From Chionis minor (Eukaryota; Chordata; Aves; Charadriiformes; Chionididae), in assembly GCA_013398295.1 (NCBI GenBank), contig VZSF01001148.1:186017-250016 (forward strand): a stretch of 64,000 nucleotides of DNA, in the 5' to 3' direction. Shown piece by piece: positions 1-13,000 of this stretch. A program made the translations under genes and the position numbers. The notes below the pieces were generated by a model that saw nothing but the letters and a program-made list of their open reading frames with translations, did not search any database and was not told the DNA's origin. Numbering within the stretch: the first letter of the stretch is position 1; every line of letters starts with the position of its first letter.

Positions 1-2640
1 TACTGGAAACTTAGCGAGCACTATGAGTATCTGGATTGCATCCTCAGGTTTTAACAATAAGGTAGCATTGCAGAGCATCCATTTCTTTGTTCTCAACAAC
101 AGAAAGGCTTGGAAAGGACAGGTTAGACAAAGCACTTTAGAGACAGCAATCAGCTGAGCCCACCACACTGGAACTCTCCCAGCTACCATACACAGTAAGT
201 AATCTAAGAGTTTGGGAGATGCATGGCAAAACCCTCAGTTGGAGAGCTCATTCTTTATCTGTTGTTGAAAATTCAAAACCTGTACTCTTTGTCACGACAA
301 CATTTCTAGAAGACGGCAACAACACACCAGTGAATTTGGAGCTTGTAAGAAAACAGTGGATGAAAAGCTCTGGCCATTCTTACTACCTCAGAATCTCAGA
401 ATTTATACAACTGACACACAGCTAAGATAAGAGTCTTGGCACCCCCAAGACTCTCCAAACTATAACAGCAGTAACACCCTCCTCTTTTTCCTAAAAGAAG
501 GCCTAATGCAAAAAAACTCCATTAGGAACCAGCATAGATCAGGTTGTCAGGTCTACCTTTAGCTTCTGATAAATCAGCCAAGAAAGCTATAATGCGGAAA
601 CCCGCTGCAAGGAACCAAGAGAAATAGACTGGGATCAGATCCTATCACATAAGCTACCAAATACCACATACATTATCATAATGAAGAGAGAAATTACATT
701 CCCTGTTAAGAGGGGCTGGATGACTGAACAGCAATCAAATGGAGTTCTGTATCAACATCTTATTCTATAGAGTCAGTAATGTACGTAGCAATTAGACAAT
801 ATTTGATCATCAAATAACAAAAACTATTTTCTTAACCAGGGTATTCTTCTTTTATAAAAGAACCTCAAATCATTTTTCTTGGAGTTAGCAGATCCTCATG
901 GATGTACCAAGTGTCTTATGAGTCAGCATAGACTGAAAGAATGGAATCCTAACCTGAAACAGAATTTATCTTTTTGACAGCATTGCTTTAATATAAAAAG
1001 GGCAACTATAGTTCTGAATTGATTCCCTGACTTGTAAGTATTTGTAGTACCAAACTGTCTAGTTTGCTGAAATGTCGATAGCACTACCACATTAAAATAG
1101 GAGATATTTAGTAATTTCCATATGCTTTCACACCCATTCCTCCACTTTACAAATCAGTAAATTTTTCAGATCAAGAAAAAAAAGCCTCCAGTATGCAAAT
1201 TAATAATGATAATAAAATGCTATTTCCAAATTCTCTCTCAGCACTAACACACTTTGGACACTGCTTCAGTAATTTAGCATATGAATTAATACACAGGATT
1301 AATACACTCTTATTATCAATTTACAAACAATTTACAAATGGGTATGTTTTCTGCTTTGCAAAATAAAATCTTTGCCATGTGAAAGACACAAGACTCTTGT
1401 TAATAATAAAATTTCCCAAATACATTTTCATTTTCATTCCCAAGTCTCAGATTGATTTGTGTTGGAGGACAATTCTTCATATTTCCGTGACACAGATAGA
1501 GAATCTAAGTCATAAAAGACATATGATTTGCCTTAAGAATGTGCTATGAGAAAAGGCAGAATTGGGAACTGATCCAAATGCTACTTTTTTCCCTACAGTG
1601 TTCTGTCTACTGAACCACAAAGCAGCTATTCACTGCTTGTTATTCTACAATTTTTGATTCTTAAAATACTACCAAACCTCCTTTTTTCTCCAAAAACATA
1701 GCCAGAATTACTTTCTTAGCTACCAGTCCTACTGTACTGGTTTATGTTAGTTGTGAGGGAAGTAATAAGTTTGCAAAGCACTTGAATTAAATAATTGTCA
1801 AATATTGTCAGACAAGATCCTAACTCTTTTCAGGTCCGTATCAGAAATCCCACTGATTTCAGCAGGACCAGGATCAGACTCATTTTACACACACAAAACC
1901 TATGGAAAAGGTATTCAATAGAGAACGCAGGGCCTATCTAGTACACAAATGAAACCGTGAGCCAAAACTTTGGATAGTCTTACATGAAAAGAAAGAAATC
2001 ATATGAGAAAGATGCATAATAGAACTGATCATCAATAACAGCAGTAGCAGCTTACACTTTAATGGGAGAATCAGTATTACAATCTGTAAGTTTCAGTCTT
2101 TTCTGTTCGCTAATATAATCATTCCTATTCAGCTCCCCATAGTCCTAACTTTCAAATCCTTCTCAATAACTGGACACATCCACATGTTTTCAAAAGTGAC
2201 TCTATTCTTCTTTAGGGCTTAACAGAATAATTCCATCTTTCTATTTACACACTTGAAAAAAAAGGCCTGATATTTTTGCAATAAGGACCGTTTTTCACTG
2301 TGTCCCTGGTACAGTACAAAGCACCTGGTCAATGCTTAAACTTTGAAACATAATTGCCTTCATTTTAAGAACCCTACATGGCAATAAATTTCGTTTGGTT
2401 CTGACCTTCAACTCTCCCCAAGGATAAAGCTGGAGAGCTCTGAGAAGTTCCCAGTGTCCGCTTACTACAATTACTTCTTTTCCCTTTCTCCTTTACCTCC
2501 TCCCCTCCCCCCTGGCTTTTGCCTTTTTAATTATCCTAATAATCCTTTTAAATTAAAGCTTTTGCATTACCGCGGCATTAAAAAATCTGAAGGCTTTACT
2601 ATGACAGAAGACAATTACAGTTAAGGCAAACAGGTTGGAC
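1..2640. other. Intergenic DNA, no gene recognised
   Basis: AT-rich sequence with short open frames only. A stretch at about 1820-1890 (ending with 'cactgatttcagcaggaccagg') resembles an old dispersed repeat often seen in reptile and bird DNA, but this is from memory and weak. Nothing else is seen. Confidence 0.5.
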
Positions 2641-2652
2641 AGATTACACTAC

Positions 2653-2865
2653 TCAAATTGCATATATCGCCATATGAGTAGGGGCTGAGTGTTTTTCATG
2701 CCTAAGAGGCAACTCAACGTCACCTTCAGGCACCCCAGAAAAACGTTGCCCACTGAATCGCATGCCTGTATTGTCCTTGTCCAGAATGAGGATAAGTGGA
2801 ACCTGCTGCTGACCTGCAGTCTGCTTTGCTTCATCTGCCGCTGTGACCAAATGTGGTTTTTTCAT
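2653..2865 (-). other. Unassigned 70-codon open frame
   Basis: A minus-strand frame starting at an ATG just after a 'tttttccag' acceptor-like sequence. The predicted product begins MKKPHLVTAADEAKQTAGQQ and is rich in charged residues and CpG-containing codons compared with flanking DNA. I do not recognise it. It could be a decayed coding fragment, an untranslated exon or chance. No clear donor ends it. Confidence 0.2.
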
Positions 2866-2899
2866 GTCTGGAAAAATGTTTCTACAATTGCTTACTGAA

Positions 2900-5035
2900 A
2901 TACTGCAAATAAGATTATTATTCCCTTCTAGCTTATTCCTCCCAAAGGGATCTTAGGAACTGTTTCATTGCTCTTTCATGTTAAATGTAGCCTAGTGACT
3001 TTTTTTTCCTCTCCCCACTGCTTTTGCAGGTCACCTGTAATATATTTTTAATATTGAAAATCTGCATAGCATACAGTTGTTTAATGCCTTCCATTAAAGG
3101 CTCTCAAAGCATTTTGTTGTCACTAATCAGTTCAATCTCACCAACCCAGACATACACAAGCATTATTCCTATTCTATAGACAAGAAAACAATTACAGAGA
3201 AGGCTGAGTGGCAGAATTCATTCCTGCATTCAAACTCCAACCGCTAGATCACAAACAGCTTGAAAAAAGACAAATTGTTCTCTAACGCTCAGATCTGTAC
3301 GACTGTATTAGCAGGAGTTCCTCCAATAACTTGCTGTCTCTCTTCTCTCAGATACTTCCTTAGCTACTCATTTATCAATAAGGAGGCTACCTACAGATCT
3401 TAACATACCTTACAGACACCAAGAACAGAGGCCAATATAAAAAAAAAACATTAAAAAGGCTCTTTCCCAGTTACTTTAGCATCAGTATAACAAGTTGCAA
3501 GAACACAAAATACATAAAAATGATAGATTTTTACATCTTTCTCCTTTAACACACCGACTATTCCTTTGACTGACACCTTCAGCACTCTTCACTGACAGCT
3601 GAACCACTTTAAACAAGACACTACTAGAAAAATTTATTCAAAATTTGTGGAAAAAAAAAGTTTCTGCATCTCAAAATTTTAACTTCAGAGGTATATATCA
3701 TAATTATAGATACCATCCTAACAGGTCATTCACATCTCTCTCCAGTGAGTACTAAAGTACCAAGATGTGCCCTGTCACGTTGTGAAAACGATACCACAAT
3801 TCAGAAGTTTACTGTAATGAGATGTAAGAAAAAACACTGTATTTCTCTCTCAAATCTAAGCAGTGACAAAGTACTATGTTCAAAGATAGTCTTCTGCAAC
3901 AGATTAATGCATTATACACTATATAATACAAACTCTTTCAAGTAAATTGGAAATAGCTTTCCTAGGTTAGGAAACTTTAGTATACAACATCACTACCTAT
4001 TGCGTAAAGTTCTGGGCATTTTTTAAATGTTAAGTGAAAGGATGGATTGTAACCCTAACATTGAAAAACTCACATTGCAGATTAATACAACTTCAGAAAT
4101 TCTTCTGATACAATATGATCATTTGGAGAAATATAAATAAATTTACACTGTGGCATTAACCTCTATTTTTGTTCATTTTCTATTATTACATGTTATTGTT
4201 TCTACAGTAGTTTTTCCTTCATTGTATAGGATGCAGACTGCCCAAAGAATGAATCAGGAATACATATGGAAAGAAGTTCCCGTTGGTAGAAGCTCTGCCT
4301 CACTTGTGCAGATTAATGTCTTGCTCGTTTAGCATCATATTCACTACGCTACACTCTTAACAGTAGGAATTCATGAACAAATTGTCACAATTTAAGCAAG
4401 GATGTCAAGTTTACTACAAATCAGTCAATCTGCAATTATTTTCTATAAAATGTATACTCTGCCCCAGCAATGCATGCAAAAGAAGATGGTCTTTAACCAA
4501 GAAAATTAATGGCTTTGCATTAGTTCATATTGACCTGGCAATAACAGTTTGCATGCACGCAGTTAATGCAGAAGAGCTGACTTGGAGTAGTTTACTTAGA
4601 ATAAAGAGTTAGAGATCAAGCAGGTTATTCACGTATGTGCGCTCTCAATATACATGCGCTTACATTATAGCAGACAGATTGGCAACATCTTTATAAAATA
4701 CAGCCACACCTATTTCTTATGCCAATCTAAGTTACAGAAAATGTCACTTCTTCAAGCTATGTCTTTCTGGCGAGATGACAAATGTGTGAAATAATCTCTT
4801 GGCTCCTCAAAGTTGAGACTTTTCACTAGTGTGCATACATGGGCAAATAAACACCTGCCTATGGTTTATTTGTAGCTATGCCGTTCACAGCTTTTTAGCA
4901 CACAACTGTCCCAAACTGTACTGCTTCAAAACTCGAAAATTGTAAGGCAATAAAGCCCGTTCCTGCTCACAGGTATTAGAACTCTCTTTTTAGTGTTTAT
5001 TTTTGTTTAATCTTTGGTTTTACAGTGCGCTCTAT
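2900..5035. other. Intergenic DNA, little content
   Basis: Apart from the MIR-like remnant I see only short chance frames, AT-rich runs and no splice-bounded coding segment. Confidence 0.5.
3085..3260 (+). repeat. MIR-like ancient SINE remnant
   Basis: The segment with 'ctattctatagacaagaaaa' and then 'ggctgagtggcagaattc' followed by a 'caaactccaaccgctagatca' style end resembles the MIR core and tail consensus (memory-based). It is heavily diverged, as expected for a pre-avian element. Confidence 0.45.
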
Positions 5036-5560
5036 TTATTTCTCTGCCGTACTCGATTTGATAACCTGAAAGCAGGAGAGACGAGCAGCATGAAAACTCG
5101 AATTCCACCACGCAGAGACCTCAGAGCCTCCCCAGGCAAACACACACAATGTTATCTCTCCAAAACCCTTTCTCCCTCCAAATATCTTGCCCTTCTGCTG
5201 GGGGGCAAGGCAGCAGAGCAAAGAAGACATTGTTCTGTTCAACCCCATTCCTGGCACGGCAGCCCAACAGCAGCATGGAAATCTTGGCAGGGAACACCAG
5301 CGCTGGGAGCGTTTGAACGGTTGGACGGGGCATTCAGCCAGAGGCTGCACAGCTGCTGCTGGAAGAGGCTCCAAGCAACCCTCTCACCTACTGCGCCTCC
5401 CTGGCTCCAGGGACAGCTCCTGGTACAGCGAAGGTTGGGGCAATACCAAGGAGTCTTCCCCCCCCCATCCACAAGTCCTCCTATTAACTGGTACGGGCTC
5501 TGCTTGGTAGGTAACTGCGACAATCCGGGCAGAGGCTAGGTGCTGAGTCCACTTAAAGAA
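5036..5560. promoter_or_regulatory. CpG-richer patch, possible regulatory element or alternative promoter
   Basis: About 525 bp with visibly more G+C and CpG than the surrounding AT-rich DNA, for example around 5295-5335 and 5385-5520. Long open frames exist on both strands here (178 codons plus, 112 codons minus), which is what GC-rich non-coding DNA gives. In mammals LDLRAD4 lies downstream of CEP192 in the same orientation, so a distal promoter of that gene on the minus strand is one option (inference). Confidence 0.25.
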
Positions 5561-5569
5561 GCCTCCGAG

Positions 5570-8500
5570 AATGAAATAAACCCAAAACCGCTCTAGAGTC
5601 AGTATAGCTGCGATTTGTCTGTTCTCAAAGCAACTTACATGAGTGTAGGAATTTATTTGTCAGTGGGCAGTCTCAGCTTTGTACCAGACATATGATTTTA
5701 TATGAAACCCAGATGTCATTTAGAACAGTGTCAAAAGTCAGACTAAAATTAGTATTCATTGAATGGCTTTTTTTAAAGAAAAAAATATGCTCTGGGGCTT
5801 GAAGAAAGAATTGTAAAAGTATCTCAGATTCGTGTATTTCTCTTAGCGATGTCATTGGGTTTTCTCTCGTACAAACATATAAGCCTAAAGAATTAAGAGT
5901 GGAAATATATTCCACGTTTCTGTTTGGATATGGCTCATAACTCAGGATCTGTTCATGAGTCTCAGTAGTTCCCCCAGAGTACAGAGCTGTCCACCGCTAT
6001 AGTTTGATTTACATGCACAGTATCTACCTACATGAAAAGTCTTAATACACCAGAAAAGACCAATATGGGTTTTTCTGCATTTATTTAGCAAACAAATGAA
6101 AATATTTTCAACGGTCTCAGGTTTTCTTAGGCAATATTAGAACTGCCTGCACAACACTCTACTAGTTACTGCAAGCAGGGAAAAAACCAAACCAACAAAC
6201 AGCAAACATTGCTTATTTTGTTTTGAGACAGCCACCCCAAAAGCTCTACCTATCACTCTAGAGTGAGTTCACCTTCATGCCATGCTGTGCCATCCCAAAT
6301 TGTAGCAGTCACCCACTTTCACTGAATAAAATGGCGCTTTATTTGCAAAGATTTAAATAAAGCTTTCTTTGTTTATGAAAGATCTCTATTCTTTTCAGCA
6401 AAAGGCATGATCTCATCATTCTGATATAATTGTCCCATTAATTGAGTGAAAGAAACTTTGCATTGCCACAGCTGAGACAGATCACTCCAGAAGGTGAATC
6501 TGGGAGTCTAGAGGGATGTTTACAGTTTACCTCATCAACTGGAAGAAGAATGTGTGCCATTTAGCTATTCCCCAAGAATGAGAAAGCAAGCAAAATCAGC
6601 ACGGGGTTAGGCTGACATCGAGATGCCATTCAAAGGGGCCCAACAATGTCTCAGCCCCATAATAAGCCTTTTACAATCAGTTGGCCCCCAGGTGCCTTGC
6701 AAAATTCCACCTCAAAAAGGGATTAAAGATGTCTTTTAGCCAGGAACATTCAGTTTCATCTTCAGGAACAACTGTTTATTTTAATGGTTGGTGTTGGTAT
6801 TTTCTGCTGCATGGTCTTCTTTAAGTTCTGCAAGAACATACTATACATAACTTCTTGTTCAATTGCAGATTTTTGATTAAAAATTGTTTAGATTTGTAAG
6901 TCACAGCAAGGCAAATTTCAGAAAGAAAACGGTATTATTATAGTTGATTTTTTTTTTAAGAAGAAAACATTGTGGTCATACAGTAAACACATTTCTTCAT
7001 TGTAATAGATATTAGCTCTCTTAATACAGTTTTTGAGCTAGTGCCTTTCTTCCAAGTCACTCTTCCTTCCACAGTTCTAAAAGAAGTGAATAAGAGGTGA
7101 TCAGACACACTAGCTGTACAAAAGAAAAATCCTTTCCTTCAGATGCATCCCAGTAAGTAGATTGTTTCAGCAACTTAACGCTTACTCTTGAACTGACATG
7201 AGTACTTGAGTCATTTCTAAAACAAACATCACAAGAGTTAGCTACAATAGACACGTGTTACCCTTCAGTGCTTTGAGAGTTTCAATTTATCAAGACTGAC
7301 AAGCTACAGAAGCTTGATGCTGAAACAGCAGTACTGAGCTGGATGCAAGGATGCTGCATTAAACAGCCAGCATGTTCTGCAAGTCCCACTAAGAAGCCTG
7401 AAGTCCTTGTGATTATACGCTGGTCTTGGTGTTTAAAGCCAGAGGTTCAGGAATGTGGAGTTACAAGATTAGGCCCCTACCCTAATCACTACAGAAGGCA
7501 AGACCAAGTAAAACACTGATCTCCACCACAGGTCCTCTACTTTTCTGAGCTAGATGGCGTGGTGCACATCAACACTTCCTATACCAGAGCAGGTGAACAG
7601 ACTTTTCACCTTTCTTCCAGCTCGTACTCTTGTGGCTCTAGGACTGCAGTCCTACCCTTGCACTCCCACCACTTCCACTTGTATTTCGTCTAAAAGATTT
7701 GGTTTACCTTGTTTGTTTCAGAGTATGTGGCTGACAGACCTGACTCTACAGGCATGGCTGTTTATCTGCTTTCCCTGACGTGACTTCTTGGACTTCGGGA
7801 GCAGAAATATATCTTCACCTTCAAATAGGAAGATGCATTTGAGGGACCATATATTAGTCTGACCTGCTAGATCTTAGGTCTGTCCTATTGACACAGAAAA
7901 TGGACCTCATCCTATCCTTGGATAACCAAGTAGGGCAAATTTTTAGCAAGGGGAACCAAAATTTGCCTCCTTTCAATATCAATACTTATGACACTTCATA
8001 TCCTGAGATACACACATTAACTGGGCTCAGCACTGTGGACTTCTTCCACTGCAGAGAGGAAGTACTGCCTCCCATACTAGTAAATCCTCAACTTGGACTA
8101 GAAGAACATCTAGAAGAACAAATGCTTTAGCACATTGACCTGCATTGGCTTTGTTGGCTTAGGTGGGGCACGTGACTTATTTCTGCGCTGCCTACAGATC
8201 TGTTGTAAACTACTGCTCATAAAAAGTTAATCTCCCCACAGGCTCCTTCCCTCCCTGATTAAGCAGCAAGATGCCATCTTTTTAACAGATCTGGCCAAGT
8301 GACAGGAGGCTTTTTTCTAGGATATTTGTTTCAATGCCTCAAAGTGACAAAAAGACTATTTTGTTCAGGTCAAAAAGGGACCAACCTCTGGCCAAGCAAG
8401 TACTGGTGGTGCAGAGGTGCACCTCTTCAAGCCTGCACTCTCCGACACAAGAGTCTTTCACGTGACAAGAATCTGCCTAAGCAAGCAGTGTGGGCATTAC

Positions 8501-9900
8501 CCTTCAAAAGTGCAATGTATGAAGCCCATTGTTCCCCAAGGCAATTATCAGGCAACTCCCACATTACCAAATTAACAAAAAAGCATTTTGGGACAACCCT
8601 CATGTTATCACTTCAGCATATATAAACTGGATTACTGAGGAAGCAGGTTTTCAAGAACTGCAGTGCACTCCAGGACATTAAGAGACCACACAGTGTCTGC
8701 AGCAGCTGTTCCCCCTTTTGTTGCAGTTAGGGGACAAGAGGATCTGGGTTTCAATCAAATCTCATGAAGTTCAGAAACAATGGCACCTGTAGGTGGGCTG
8801 GTCTTCAGTCAAGCTGACAAAGGCATCCTCATACTTGGCATCACTGTTCCAAGCTGGCCTACTTTGCACTCCAGCACGTCTTTCTGACCTGAACAGGCTC
8901 TGATTACTGACACCCTGCTCCAAGTCACACACTATAGAAGGGAGCAGATCAGCAGCATGAATGACTCCTGTCATCACCTTTCTGCTAGAAATTATCTGCT
9001 GGAGGGGCTCTTATTACAGATGTTCCACAATTTGTTGCCTTCAAAGTGAACTAACTTAAAAAAAAAGTCTTTCTAACCTAACTCATTCAGACAGACAAGT
9101 TAGAAAATGACAATACACACAACAAACAGATATGAGACAATGATCATCATTGGCTGAAAAGATGGTGACAAGCAGCTGAAGGGCACTTTGGCAAGCGTAG
9201 CAAGATCCAGATAGTAACTTCTGACCATGACTGCATTAAACTACAGTTTTACCTTCTAGAAGGCAGTTTATTTTCTCTACATTGCTAGAATCAAGAAAAA
9301 CTATACTAGTATATTATTCACCTGTGTTGCTAAAGCTAGCATCTTGTACCTAATCCACAAACATAGCCAAATGTCAGTGTCCAGTCTCTTACCAAAATCT
9401 TTAAAATACCTCACAACTTTCTTACCTTCAATAAGTTAACATCTTCTACCTGATTGTCTGATTCTCTACTGTACCAAAGTAAAAAACCGCTTTAAATTAT
9501 TTTTAACTTTCCAAATGCAAGCTTCATTTCACTAGATGAATTTCTGTTTCATTCTACACTCATAAATGTGCTTTTGCAATCACACAAAATAAAATTCATC
9601 TTTCTACTTAAGACTGGATGAGAACCTCCATGCCATAAAATAAGATCCATGATAACCTCCTTACTGAAGTGGTGCAGAAGTATCTTACCTAGATCCTTAC
9701 TACAAGGGTAACTACTGTACTGCAGCAGCATAGCTGGTTTCATTTCTGGTGGTGCTAGTGATTATTTTTCTTTTAAGTAATTCTGTATTATTATAGCAGT
9801 TCTGGGAAACAGCCTCAGTTCTTCTGGGGGGATGTGTTTTTGTTCATTTGTTTTGGTGTTTGTTGTTTTGGTTTTTTTTAAACTGCCAAATATCTTTTCT
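5570..9900. other. Intergenic DNA, no gene recognised
   Basis: Several short frames on both strands without recognisable protein similarity; no CR1 or LTR pieces seen. The stretch 7.5-9.0 kb is somewhat less AT-rich than its surroundings but shows no coherent coding structure. Confidence 0.45.
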
Positions 9901-9909
9901 TGTTTACAG

Positions 9910-9997
9910 CAGTACCGAAAATCCAGACAGACTAGTTCCTATCGGCCACACAGAGATGCCTGGAGCTATGACAATAGTTCCTCTGAGGACTCCAGAG
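9910..9997 (+). CDS. Orphan exon-like segment, product unknown
   Basis: 88 nt bounded by a strong acceptor (tatcttttcttgtttacag) and a plausible donor (AGAG then gtgaaa). It is open in frame from its first base, reading QYRKSRQTSSYRPHRDAWSY then DNSSSEDSR, with CpG-containing arginine codons that stand out in AT-rich DNA. It leaves in phase 1. I do not recognise the protein, and no partner exons on the plus strand were identified. It could be an internal exon of an unannotated plus-strand gene or chance. Confidence 0.3.
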
Positions 9998-10049
9998 GTG
10001 AAATGATAGAGACCATGCAAGAAATACATAGCATACAAAAAAGGCTTTG

Positions 10050-13000
10050 AAATTAATTCCTAACATACACCAGCTGCTTAACAAATATTGTTTGAATCCA
10101 GGAAAAGCTATGCAGGTGTGAAGGGGCAGCCAAAGACTTTCGGGAAAGTACATAATTTGCCTACATTAAATGGTTTATGCAACTAAATGGCAAGATTAAG
10201 CACCGATTGTTGTTCTAGGTATGCAAATGCTTTGAAAATTCCATCCCAGGATGTAAGTTACTTGATTTCTAAAAATACCAAACTTCTTAAATTACTATTC
10301 AACTACACAATAGGTTGCTAGCATTCTTTCCAGAGACAGCTTTTAAACTCATTGTTGTGTTTTCACAATTAAAACCAGGTAATAATCTTTATCTCATTAT
10401 CTTAGGTTATGTTCACATACATCTTGCTTTCTGTTTTGTCACAAGGACAATACAGTTTAGATGCTTTGTACTACCGATTTTTATTTAATTCTTTTAGTTC
10501 CCTAATTCTTGTAATATTTATTCAACTTTCAGCTACTGTCAACAACTAAGTGCATGAAAATTTTCCTTTCTTCTTTTTGACTCTCTAGAGAGAAAGCTAA
10601 GGGGCAGGTAGATGTGTGAAGTTTAAAAATTTAAAACTAAAACCATTAAAAGTTAATGCTGTTAGTCCATTTTTCGATGGTTTTTCATATCAAATAAATA
10701 TGCGACATTTAGAAGAAAGACTTTTTTGAATTGTCAGTACAATCAACTAAAACAAAAATAGTTTTTTAACTATATTATAGAATTATACTCAGATAAGGAC
10801 AACATATATTTATATAATCAACATCTGTAAAGTTTCTACTTGCAATAAAACTGAGATTGCACCATAGTACAGAAAACACCTCTCTGATCCTAATGCACAA
10901 TTTCTGTTTATTCCATGGAAGAACCCATGAAGTATGCAAGGTAAGCCTTCAAAAGGCATTGTTTTGTGAGAGATATTTACAGGTACCATCTGTTTAAATC
11001 ATTAGAAAATAAAGCTTTAAGATTTCACTAAAATTTGTTTTGTCAGGCCATCTCTAGGTTCCATTAAATGAATCTTCTGTCCCTAACACTCAGCAAAACA
11101 ATTTAGAAAGGAAAGCACGTTTGTTCAAGAGAGTCTTAGAACAGAACATAAGGTCCAAATATTCTTGAATTTTGGAAAGTCTACTCCACACTGTTGTCTT
11201 TATTTACACTGGAAGAGAAAGAGAGAAAATTGTGAGGAGCTGTATCAATATCAGAGTGAGGAGGATATTTTAATACTTTGCCTTTGCACTCAAAGTTTCC
11301 CATAGAGAAAATAAATTAAAAAACCCACTCCAGTACCAAACACTGCAATGAAAATTTAAAAAAAAAACCCACAAACCAAAACCACAGCCCAATACTAAAA
11401 GCTCTTAAACCCTACAGGACATACTCTTAGAGAATCAACAAGGTGACACACCCCGATTTACCTGAAAGGAAGAATATTTTTCCTGCTTTTTGGATCTTAC
11501 GCATGCCAGTGAGTTAAATTAAGAGTCTTCTTTGCTTTGGCATTCTCTTCCCTCTCCATGGAGGCCCTGGTCTCCAAATGCTGCCAGCATCCACAGGAAC
11601 AAACAAACAGAAGTTCCGAGCTGATTTTCACACAATTGCTGAAAACCTGTAAGATAAAGGTGAGAACATCTGAACAGATTATTGAAAAGGAAAAAAAAAA
11701 TCTGCAATATGAGGACACAAGATATTTCTTTCTGAATACAGAAACCCCACTTGCCTAGCTATCATTCTTCACTATGAACAAACTTTGAAAGACTGTTTCT
11801 CTCTAGTACTCATGAGTCATTTTCTAACATCGCGTCTTTGGCGGCTTGAAGCATTCGGAAAGTGGAAAGCAAACAAAATTGCTTTTAATGCACTCATAAG
11901 AGGGTACTTCAGGTTTTTTTAAAAGCCATTTTTTCTCTATCTTTTAGCTGCTAGGAGGCTTTAAATGGGACCCCTGTAGGTTTTTGTCTGTAAACCATAC
12001 GAGAGCATAAAAGCTTGGAAAACTTGCAGAGATTCTGAAGCAGGTTCACACAGCTTCATTGAAACTGTGTGTGGTTTTGAAGCTCACCAGGGCTCTACTC
12101 ACCAGGAACCATTTAAAATCGCCAACTTAAAAAATAGATTTAAAACTCATAAAGGATTATGATGAAAACGTAAGACTTATTTTGTAGGCTTCCAGCTTGA
12201 AAGAAAAAATACTATTCTGTAAATAGGGAGGAATGGGTTTTCATTCTCTAAAGGTTTTTGGGCATTGTTTCTTTGAAAACACATATAGTAGCCTGAAAAA
12301 GGGATCAGAGCAACCTCTGTAAACACAGCCTGAATTAACCTGCATCAAAGCGATTTACCTGTAATCAAAAGACTCAAATTGAACAATCCATTATACCAAC
12401 ACATGGTGGCTCAACTCTCCTAAAAGCACTTGCAGGACTGTTACAATGGAAATGCATCAAATCTTTTCCAGTCTTTGGAGGTGACTCTTCTCGACCCATT
12501 TCAGTATCAGTAAGAACAGCCAGCAAGAAGAGAAGGCTTGAAAAACCACCACTGCCATCCACAAACACCATGAGAAATGCCAGACTACCTTCATTCATAT
12601 GAAGAATCAGTCAAATAAGATTTTCTGACTAACACCATTGTCTCGCTATCACCTATTTCTCATTTTGCATTGTAAAGTTTATTAGAACTTGGTGCTACGA
12701 AAGAAAATGGAAAAGTATTATTTTGAATGTTAAGGGAGACGTGAAAAATTTATCACAGTAGGGTCTAATATGGCATTTTTTGTACCTACACAATTGTCAT
12801 TGAAGCCTGTTCTGTCAGGAAAGATTGCCAGACTAGCTTTTTACTTCAGTCAACATTGAAATTCTAGTAAGTTACAGGGCAGAAATGAACTGGTGTTTTT
12901 CATGTTTTCTGATGGCAAGCTGTACAATGGATGGGCGACATTTGATATTGTCTAAATTTGTTGAGGGACTGATTTTGCCACTAGTAGTAGCTTTTAGCTT

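Noticed and set aside
5003..5539. 178-codon plus-strand open frame, the longest simple frame in the window
   Set aside because: Overlapping long frames exist on the opposite strand, the predicted product has no recognisable domain, and the length is explained by the local GC-rich composition. Kept only as a possible regulatory patch.
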